From Thermodesulfobacteriales bacterium (GTDB lineage Bacteria > Desulfobacterota_D > UBA1144 > Nemesobacterales > UBA2774), in the NCBI GenBank assembly GCA_004525335.1, contig SPCL01000102.1:1-7230 (forward strand): 7,230 nt of DNA, read 5' to 3'. A program made the translations under genes and the position numbers. How positions within the stretch are numbered: position 1 is the first letter of the stretch; each line of letters begins with the position of its first letter. This document shows, piece after piece, positions 1 through 4,360 of the stretch. Under the pieces are notes generated by a model. That model was not told where the DNA came from. It did not search any database and was given only the letters and a program-made list of their open reading frames with translations.

Positions 1-191
1 CAATTCCTCAGGATAAGCTAAATGTGAACGGAGGAGCTATAGCGCTCGGCCATCCCGTTGGAGCATCAGGAACCAGAATTCTTGTTACCCTGCTTCACGA
101 AATGAAAAAGAGAAAGGATGTAAGATTGGGACTTGCCTCATTATGCATCGGTGGCGGTATGGGAATTGCAATTATAGTGGAGAAAGAATAG
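1..191 (+). CDS. Thiolase (acetyl-CoA acetyltransferase family), C-terminal fragment
   Basis: This is the last 62 residues of a thiolase that enters from the left edge; the reading frame begins at base 3 and ends at the TAG at 189-191. Two hallmark C-terminal thiolase blocks are visible. The first is NVNGGAIALGHPVGASGTR, whose GHP histidine is part of the active site. The second is LCIGGGMGIAIIVE, whose cysteine is the general acid/base residue. Thiolases catalyse reversible condensation of two acyl-CoAs or thiolytic cleavage of 3-ketoacyl-CoA in the cytoplasm. The fragment cannot separate a biosynthetic acetoacetyl-CoA thiolase from a beta-oxidation (FadA-like) or SCP2-type enzyme, so no symbol is given. 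The gene converges on the thioesterase gene, with only 18 bp between the two stop codons. Confidence 0.93.
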   Translation, partial: IPQDKLNVNGGAIALGHPVGASGTRILVTLLHEMKKRKDVRLGLASLCIGGGMGIAIIVEKE

Positions 192-205
192 ACACTAATT
201 TAAGC

Positions 206-217
206 AAGCTTAAGCTT
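206..217. repeat. 12-bp perfect palindrome AAGCTTAAGCTT at convergent gene ends
   Basis: AAGCTTAAGCTT is self-complementary and overlaps the stop codon of the thioesterase gene (210-212 on the - strand), within 15 bp of the thiolase stop. With an adjacent TTAAGC it forms a small dyad-rich patch between two convergent genes. It is AT-rich, has no usable loop as a hairpin and no T-run follows, so it is recorded as a palindrome and not called a terminator. Confidence 0.5.
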
Positions 218-668
218 TAGTTTGAACTTCTACGCTATATTTTCGCTCTTTAAACAAAGCCTTAAATTCTTTTGGCACCTGAACAACTTCATGCTTTTCA
301 TAATAAATAAAGACAATTCCCGTTTTTAATAACGCAACAATCTTGCCCGTTTCTTTATTAGTCATTCTGTAAACGAGATCACAGCCATATTTAAGATAAT
401 CACAAACTGCAATATCCACAGTAACAATATCCCCATAGAACCCTTCAGATTTATAGTAGATGGCTACATCTGAAAGGATTATTGCAGGCCCGAATGCATT
501 TAACTCGGTAAATCCATGGCTTTTAAAGAACCTTACACGAGCTTCGTGAGCTAAGGATAAAATAGAGTCATGTCCAAGATGTCCACCATAATTTATATCA
601 CTTATCCTGAGGCTTATATCTGTTGAGTAATCAAACTTTTTAGGAGGATTTATCTTGATTCTAGCCAT
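210..668 (-). CDS. Hotdog-fold acyl-CoA thioesterase (4HBT / YbgC-like family)
   Basis: A 152-residue protein, the usual size for a single hotdog domain, predicted to hydrolyse an acyl-CoA thioester in the cytoplasm; the substrate is unknown. The 4-hydroxybenzoyl-CoA thioesterase-type signature is near the N-terminus: Asp24 and His30 followed by the helix with HEARVRFF (Glu42). This corresponds to the family's D..GH.....Y....E.AR pattern. The rest fits the beta-sheet strands of a hotdog fold, including FYGDIVTVDIAV around residues 77-88 and the strand ending in GIVFIYY. The ATG at 668-666 overlaps the TAA of the upstream oxidoreductase gene by one base (TAATG), and GGAG lies about 10 nt upstream. 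Translational coupling within a two-gene operon is therefore likely. A thioesterase beside an oxidoreductase and facing a thiolase suggests acyl-CoA or lipid metabolism, but this is inferred from context only. Confidence 0.85.
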   Translation of the reverse strand: MARIKINPPKKFDYSTDISLRISDINYGGHLGHDSILSLAHEARVRFFKSHGFTELNAFGPAIILSDVAIYYKSEGFYGDIVTVDIAVCDYLKYGCDLVYRMTNKETGKIVALLKTGIVFIYYEKHEVVQVPKEFKALFKERKYSVEVQTKA

Positions 669-1732
669 TAATTGTTATCTCCCGATGTACGGAAGTATGG
701 CAAGATCTCTTTTGAAATTATATCAAATGATTTTTCTTTATCAGGACTAAAATCCCTTAAAAAGAAATGATCCACACCAGCTTCTATATAATCTTCCATC
801 TTTTTAATCACATCCTGCTTTGATCCTGCGATGATAAAATCCATCACCATATCGCGGGAATAATATTTTTGTCCCATCTCTCTAAATTTTCTAAGCATGT
901 CGGTGTCGTTAGGCATAATTTTTGTATACTCAAGCCCTTTATATTCATCATCTATTTCTATATCATAACCTGCTTGAGAAAGTAGCTCAGGCCATACAAG
1001 TGCATGCTTTATAGGCTCAATGGATGAATATGCTTCATCTTGATTATTAGCGATGGAGATAAAAATAAATAGAGTTTTTTCAATTGGCCCAAGATTCTTA
1101 TCCCGATTTAAAGCACCTTCATCAACCGCTAGCGATTTTTCTTTGAAGAGTCTGGACGGCATTGCATTAGTGACCCATCCATCCCCGTATTCTCCCGCTA
1201 CTCTAAGGGCCTTTGGTCCGGTGGCTGCAATGTAAATAGGCACACCATTTCCAAACTCCGGTTTAATTTGGAGCTCAGCATCTTTAAGAGAATAAAATTC
1301 CCCTTCAAAGTTAACCGGTTCTCCACTCCAAAGTGCACGCATTATTTTTACCGATTCGACCACCCTTTTGAGAGGCTTATCCCATTTAATACCATAGGGA
1401 TCTAGATTCATTTTCTCTCCGTAGCCTAAACACAAGAAGCTTCTACCTTTAGATATATGGTTTACCGTAGCAAGCCTTTGAGCATATATTGCAGGATGAG
1501 TTCGATGAGCATCTCCAACATTACCTAAGTGTATTGAGTTTGTATGAGTAGAGGCTGCAGTGATTACCGACCACACTTCCGGGGTAAGTTTTTTAGCCAT
1601 AAAAACAACATGATCAGGAAACCATACAGTATCAAATCCGCTTTTTTCCGCTTTTATAGAAAAGTCTATTAATTCTTGAACAGATGCCCCCGGTACAGGC
1701 GCAGATATGCCAAATTTAACCCTTTTATACAT
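668..1732 (-). CDS. Luciferase-like (LLM class) flavin/F420-dependent oxidoreductase
   Basis: A 354-residue bacterial-luciferase-superfamily TIM-barrel protein. Numbering from the ATG at 1732, visible family features are: first strand VKFGISAP (5-12); SGFDTVWFPDHV (31-42), with the Asp-His pair near the cofactor pocket; the GRSFLCLGYGE segment (97-106); KIMRALWSGEPVNFEGEFY (129-147), with the usual 'alWsGep..feG.fY' pattern; and IYIAATGPKALRVAGEYGDGWV (167-188). The last pattern is typical of F420-dependent members such as methylenetetrahydromethanopterin reductase and phthiodiolone ketoreductase relatives. Cofactor choice (F420 or FMN) and substrate cannot be decided from the sequence. An in-frame GTG at 1750 would add six residues, but AAAGGAG lies inside that extension, exactly 6 nt before the ATG, so ATG was chosen. 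It is the first gene of an operon with the thioesterase. Confidence 0.87.
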   Translation of the reverse strand: MYKRVKFGISAPVPGASVQELIDFSIKAEKSGFDTVWFPDHVVFMAKKLTPEVWSVITAASTHTNSIHLGNVGDAHRTHPAIYAQRLATVNHISKGRSFLCLGYGEKMNLDPYGIKWDKPLKRVVESVKIMRALWSGEPVNFEGEFYSLKDAELQIKPEFGNGVPIYIAATGPKALRVAGEYGDGWVTNAMPSRLFKEKSLAVDEGALNRDKNLGPIEKTLFIFISIANNQDEAYSSIEPIKHALVWPELLSQAGYDIEIDDEYKGLEYTKIMPNDTDMLRKFREMGQKYYSRDMVMDFIIAGSKQDVIKKMEDYIEAGVDHFFLRDFSPDKEKSFDIISKEILPYFRTSGDNN

Positions 1733-1738
1733 ATTTTT

Positions 1739-1745
1739 CTCCTTT
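1739..1745 (-). promoter_or_regulatory. Shine-Dalgarno site AAAGGAG that fixes the LLM oxidoreductase start
   Basis: On the - strand AAAGGAG is followed by six bases (AAAAAT) and the ATG at 1732. It falls inside the longer frame that starts at the GTG at 1750, which argues against that longer start. Confidence 0.8.
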
Positions 1746-1767
1746 AACACTCAATTGCTACCGATAA

Positions 1768-1773
1768 ATTATA
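1768..1773 (-). promoter_or_regulatory. Possible -10 element (TATAAT) for the LLM-thioesterase operon
   Basis: A perfect TATAAT is read on the - strand about 36 bp ahead of the ATG. It would start transcription around 1761 and leave a leader of about 28 nt. No good -35 hexamer is seen at 16-18 bp upstream (only an A-rich stretch), so the call rests on the -10 and position alone. Confidence 0.35.
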
Positions 1774-1798
1774 CATAATCTATATTTAATTTTTCGTC

Positions 1799-1827
1799 TT
1801 GATTTTTATAAATCATAGAGTTATTAT
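1799..1827 (+). promoter_or_regulatory. Candidate sigma-70 type promoter for the PUR-domain gene
   Basis: TTGATT at 1799-1804 (4 of 6 to TTGACA) and TATTAT at 1822-1827 (5 of 6 to TATAAT) are separated by 17 bp. Transcription would begin near 1834, about 40 nt before the first possible ATG of the PUR-domain gene. It lies back to back with the LLM operon's control region. Confidence 0.5.
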
Positions 1828-1874
1828 TTCGACCCATAGGCAGTAAACCACAAATTACATCCCAACGATAGGGA

Positions 1875-2165
1875 ATGAGGCGGAGGTCGCGAAGAAAGAT
1901 GGAAAGAGAAGAGAGAACAGAAAGGACAGAAAGAACAGAGAGAACAGAAAAAGAGCACGCAAGCAAACATGTTGACATTGAATCTAAAAGATTTTTTTTC
2001 GATGTAAAAGAAAACCATAAAGGGAAATATCTAAGAATTACAGAATTAAGTGGCGGCAGATCCTGCATTGTCATACCCCTTGGCGGAATTGCTCTCTTCA
2101 AAGAGAGATTAGGAGAAATAATAGAAGAGGCAGAAAAGCTTGTTGATGCCCCTTCTAGTTTTTAA
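1875..2165 (+). CDS. PUR-domain nucleic-acid-binding protein with Arg-Thr-Glu repeat N-terminus
   Basis: A 96-residue protein with one PUR repeat, related to eukaryotic Pur-alpha and Borrelia BpuR. The core FFFDVKENHKGKYLRITEL (40-58) matches the family's 'F(Y/F)xDVKxNxxGxxLxIxE' beta-strands. RSCIVIPLGGIALFKERLG (62-80) plus a C-terminal helix (about 81-90) match the rest of the fold. Such proteins bind purine-rich single-stranded DNA or RNA and usually dimerise; the role in this organism is unknown. Residues 1-28 are basic/acidic and low-complexity, with four Arg-Thr-Glu units at 14-25, probably disordered. The start is uncertain. The first ATG (1875) has no properly spaced ribosome site. 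The in-frame ATG at 1899 has GGAGG 12 nt upstream and would give 88 residues with the whole PUR domain. It stands alone between the divergent LLM operon and convergent lysA. Confidence 0.85.
   Translation: MRRRSRRKMEREERTERTERTERTEKEHASKHVDIESKRFFFDVKENHKGKYLRITELSGGRSCIVIPLGGIALFKERLGEIIEEAEKLVDAPSSF
1914..1949 (+). repeat. 9-bp tandem repeat (4 units) coding Arg-Thr-Glu
   Basis: Four consecutive 9-bp units, AGAACAGAA / AGGACAGAA / AGAACAGAG / AGAACAGAA, lie in frame in the PUR-domain gene. Unit number could change without a frameshift, so the N-terminal tail length could vary between strains. Confidence 0.85.
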
Positions 2166-2177
2166 TTCTATATTCAG

Positions 2178-2206
2178 AGTAGAGTTAGAGGAGTAGAGTT
2201 ACTCCT
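2178..2206. repeat. Direct repeat and small hairpin between convergent PUR gene and lysA
   Basis: AGTAGAGTTA occurs at 2178-2187 and again at 2192-2201, with a 14-bp period. The second copy is part of a perfect 7-bp inverted repeat, AGGAGTA / TACTCCT, with a GAGT loop (2189-2206). Its place in the 97-bp gap between two converging genes suggests a transcript-end or processing structure. Neither strand has a T-run after the stem, so it is not a classical intrinsic terminator. Confidence 0.5.
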
Positions 2207-2262
2207 TCAATAATCCATATTAAAAGTGTGTATAGAAAACCCTTTTATACGGGAGAGTCTAT

Positions 2263-3522
2263 CTAGAGGAAATCAGGAATTTGCTCAAGCTTAAGCAAAT
2301 CATCATACGTTTCTCTTTCTCTGATAACAGAAAACTGATCCCCCTTAACCATCACTTCTGCAACTCTTGGGCGAGTGTTGTAATTAGAGGACATCACGAA
2401 TCCGTAAGCCCCCGCGCTAAGTACGGCAAGCAAATCACCGCTTGAGACTTTAGGAAGTTCTCTATCCTGCGCAAGGAAGTCGCCGGATTCACAGATAGGA
2501 CCTACTACATCGACAACATCTTTGTCCTCAGAGCCTCTGATGACAGGCAGTATTTCGTGATAAGACTCGTAGAATGCAGGTCTTATTAGATCATTCATAG
2601 CCGCATCTACTATTACGAATTTTTTTGCCGTACCTTCTTTAAGATAGAGCACCTTAGTTACCAGCATTCCCGAGTTTCCCATTAAGGATCTTCCAGGTTC
2701 AAGGACTAATTTATAAGGTTTGCCGGAGAACTCTTTCATAACAATATCGGCATACATGCTAGGGTGAGGAGGCTTATCATCTAACTTGTAACTTATTCCA
2801 AGCCCGCCGCCTATGTCTATATACTGTATATTAATCCCTTCTCTAACTAGGTCATCTGCCAGACTGATCAACTTTTTAACGGAATCTACAAATGGGGTCA
2901 GGTCAAAAATTTGTGACCCTATGTGAGCATCGATTGCCATTACATCTATGCCTTCCATCTTATTGGCTTCTTTATAAACTTCAAAAGCCCTACCTATCTC
3001 TATACCGAATTTGCTCTTTTTAAAACCTGTTGAAATGTAGGGATGAGTTTTCGGATCAATATCAGGATTTACCCGAAGAGCGACAGGGGCTTTTTTACCA
3101 AGCTCTATGCCAACAGAATTAAGTTCATGAAGTTCTTCTTCAGATTCTACATTGAAAAACAATATTCCGGCTTCTATAGCAGCCTTCATTTCTTCCCTTG
3201 TCTTACCTACTCCGGAGAAGACTACTTTGCCGGGGTCGCCTCCTGCTCGTTTAACACGAAGCAGCTCCCCGCCAGACACAATGTCATAGCCTGAACCAAG
3301 GTCTGAGAATGCTTTTAACACAGCGAGATTGGAATTGGCCTTTACCGAGTAGCAGATTAATGTATCCATTGCTGAAAAAGCTTCTTTATAGGCAGTAAAA
3401 CTGTCTTTTAGAAATTCGTAGCTATACACATAAAAAGGTGTCCCTACTGACTCTGCAATCTTAGCAAGAGAAACTCCCCCCATATGGAATTCTTCATCTT
3501 TATATTGAAATGAGCTGTGCAT
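2263..3522 (-). CDS. lysA: Diaminopimelate decarboxylase
   Basis: A cytoplasmic PLP enzyme that decarboxylates meso-2,6-diaminopimelate to L-lysine, the last step of lysine synthesis. At 419 residues it is full length for LysA. The alanine-racemase-like barrel begins with PFYVYS (29-34). The PLP lysine is Lys61 in YSVKANSN. SGYDIVSGGEL (77-87), the HIGSQ motif with His200, the phosphate-binding glycines GGGLG (238-242) and EPGRS (275-279) follow. The C-terminal domain has CESGD (344-348), in which the cysteine comes from the partner subunit of the dimer, and GAYGFVMSSNYN (371-382), with the PLP/substrate tyrosine. AAGGAG lies 10 nt before the ATG. It follows the DsbA-like gene on the same strand after 92 bp and may be co-transcribed with it or have its own promoter. 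No lysine riboswitch fits in that gap. Confidence 0.97.
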   Translation of the reverse strand: MHSSFQYKDEEFHMGGVSLAKIAESVGTPFYVYSYEFLKDSFTAYKEAFSAMDTLICYSVKANSNLAVLKAFSDLGSGYDIVSGGELLRVKRAGGDPGKVVFSGVGKTREEMKAAIEAGILFFNVESEEELHELNSVGIELGKKAPVALRVNPDIDPKTHPYISTGFKKSKFGIEIGRAFEVYKEANKMEGIDVMAIDAHIGSQIFDLTPFVDSVKKLISLADDLVREGINIQYIDIGGGLGISYKLDDKPPHPSMYADIVMKEFSGKPYKLVLEPGRSLMGNSGMLVTKVLYLKEGTAKKFVIVDAAMNDLIRPAFYESYHEILPVIRGSEDKDVVDVVGPICESGDFLAQDRELPKVSSGDLLAVLSAGAYGFVMSSNYNTRPRVAEVMVKGDQFSVIRERETYDDLLKLEQIPDFL

Positions 3523-3552
3523 TAATGCGGTTCTCCTTAGATTAATTAACCA

Positions 3553-3588
3553 GAAACTTATACTAATTTATTTAAATGGAAACTTATA
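3553..3588 (-). repeat. Paired 10-bp direct repeat upstream of lysA
   Basis: TATAAGTTTC (- strand) occurs at 3588-3579 and 3562-3553, with a 26-bp period. The palindrome ATTTAAAT lies between the copies. The repeats are in the 92-bp gap before lysA. They could be a two-site regulator target, or -10-like elements (TATAAG is 5 of 6 to TATAAT). No good -35 hexamer accompanies either copy. Confidence 0.45.
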
Positions 3589-3614
3589 GATGCTTTACAA
3601 ATATTAAATTAAAC

Positions 3615-4202
3615 TCAACTCTTTAAATACCTATCCAAGAAATCGAGCCTGTCATTACCCCAAAACATCTGATCATCAACAAACATTGTGGGCGCCCCAA
3701 AAACCCCTCTTTGTATGGCTATGTCAGTTTCTTCTCTGAGCTTATCTTTTATATCCTGCTCCGCGATTCTGTTTACAAACCACTGGGTCTCAATTCCTAT
3801 TTTAGAGACCGCCTCACCCAAAATATCCGCTTTACTTAGATCAACACCCTGGGTCCAGTAGAGTCTGAACATCTCATGTGTATATTCTACCAATTTCCCT
3901 TTTTCCTGAGCGGCAAATGCTCCTCTCATTGATCTCACGCTATTTAGAGGAAAGAAGTCCGGAAACTTAAACTCTACTCCATAATATATAGCGGATTGCT
4001 CAAAATCTCTTCTTAAATATCTAAATTTATTGTCTATCTCTATAGCAGGTACTGATCCTATTTCGTTAAAAACGCCGCCTAGCAAAAAAGGCTTCCATAG
4101 AAGCTCAGCACCGTTGTCTTCACAGATTCTTTCTATCCTCTTTGAAGCAATATATGTATATGGACTGCTAAAATCATAGTAGAATTCTACTTTCTTTCCC
4201 AT
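3615..4202 (-). CDS. DsbA-like thioredoxin-fold protein, 2-hydroxychromene-2-carboxylate isomerase family
   Basis: A 195-residue protein of the HCCA isomerase / GST-kappa branch of the DsbA family. Founding members isomerise 2-hydroxychromene-2-carboxylate with glutathione in naphthalene breakdown. Visible features: VEFYYDFSSPYTYIAS (5-20), where Ser12/Ser13 replace the CxxC of oxidoreductases and supply the glutathione-activating serine; KPFLLGGVF (37-45); an all-helical insertion (about 60-160); the thioredoxin cis-proline in GAPTMFV (Pro171); and the C-terminal FWGNDRLDFLDR (180-191), characteristic of this family. There is no signal peptide and only one cysteine (Cys27), so it is cytoplasmic and not a disulfide oxidase. 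No aromatic-degradation genes are adjacent, so the true substrate is open. GGAG sits 6 nt before the ATG, and a strong promoter lies just upstream. Confidence 0.9.
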   Translation of the reverse strand: MGKKVEFYYDFSSPYTYIASKRIERICEDNGAELLWKPFLLGGVFNEIGSVPAIEIDNKFRYLRRDFEQSAIYYGVEFKFPDFFPLNSVRSMRGAFAAQEKGKLVEYTHEMFRLYWTQGVDLSKADILGEAVSKIGIETQWFVNRIAEQDIKDKLREETDIAIQRGVFGAPTMFVDDQMFWGNDRLDFLDRYLKS

Positions 4203-4234
4203 TTAACTCTCCATTGGTAATTTGTTCAGTAGGG

Positions 4235-4263
4235 ATTATAAGAAATGCAGATAGTAATATCAA
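4235..4263 (-). promoter_or_regulatory. Sigma-70 type promoter for the DsbA-like gene (and possibly lysA)
   Basis: On the - strand, TTGATA (4263-4258, 5 of 6 to consensus) and a perfect TATAAT (4240-4235) are separated by exactly 17 bp. Transcription would begin near 4228, giving a leader of about 26 nt that contains the GGAG ribosome site. This is the best promoter match in the window. Confidence 0.75.
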
Positions 4264-4300
4264 GAAATAAACTCTATCTAGGCTTTTAAATTATATAAAA

Positions 4301-4330
4301 TTGACCCCCCCCCACTCCCTATGCTAAACT
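4301..4330 (+). promoter_or_regulatory. Candidate promoter of the heme operon with a poly-C spacer
   Basis: TTGACC (4301-4306) resembles a -35 hexamer. TGC followed by TAAACT (4322-4330) resembles an extended -10 element. The spacing is 18 bp and the start would be near 4337, about 24 nt before the ATG of the hemD-hemE gene. The -10 is only 4 of 6 to consensus. The leader has no Shine-Dalgarno sequence: the bases before the ATG read CTAACCGAAACAATT. Confidence 0.45.
4305..4313 (+). repeat. Nine-C homopolymer tract upstream of hemD-hemE
   Basis: A run of nine C follows TTGA and precedes ACTCCC, in a background that is otherwise strongly AT-rich. It lies inside the candidate promoter's spacer, overlapping the last two bases of the -35. 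Such tracts are prone to slipped-strand length change in cells and to length errors in sequencing. Confidence 0.9.
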
Positions 4331-4360
4331 CAAATATAAATTAAACTAACCGAAACAATT

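Noticed and set aside
206..217. AAGCTTAAGCTT palindrome as a bidirectional terminator between thiolase and thioesterase
   Set aside because: It is AT-rich with no loop and no following T-run, and part of it is thioesterase coding sequence.
1053..1235. 60-codon open frame on the + strand inside the LLM oxidoreductase gene
   Set aside because: It is a shadow of a well-supported gene, with no domain and no ribosome site.
1718..1730. 13-base match AACCCTTTTATAC shared with 2238-2250
   Set aside because: One match of this length is expected by chance in about 7 kb of AT-rich DNA, and one copy is simply coding sequence of the LLM gene.
668..1750. Longer GTG start at 1750 for the LLM oxidoreductase
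   Set aside because: It would bury the ideal AAAGGAG ribosome site inside the coding region, and the six extra residues add nothing to the domain.
1769..2101. Open frame of 110 codons on the - strand (and a nested 64-codon one) opposite the PUR-domain gene
   Set aside because: The translations are low-complexity Ser/Leu/Val/Cys runs produced by the complement of the purine-rich repeat. The + strand frame has a clear PUR domain, and these have no recognisable domain or ribosome site.
2236..2253. CCC / GGG stem followed by TTTT on the - strand as an intrinsic terminator of lysA
   Set aside because: The stem is only 3 bp with an 8-base loop, too weak to call, although its position just after the lysA stop is suitable.
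3043..3294. 83-codon open frame on the + strand inside lysA
   Set aside because: It lies wholly within conserved lysA coding sequence and has no recognisable feature.
3615..4202. Classical disulfide oxidoreductase (DsbA) role for the thioredoxin-fold protein
   Set aside because: It has no CxxC motif and no signal peptide; Ser-Ser-Pro replaces the active-site cysteines, as in HCCA isomerases.
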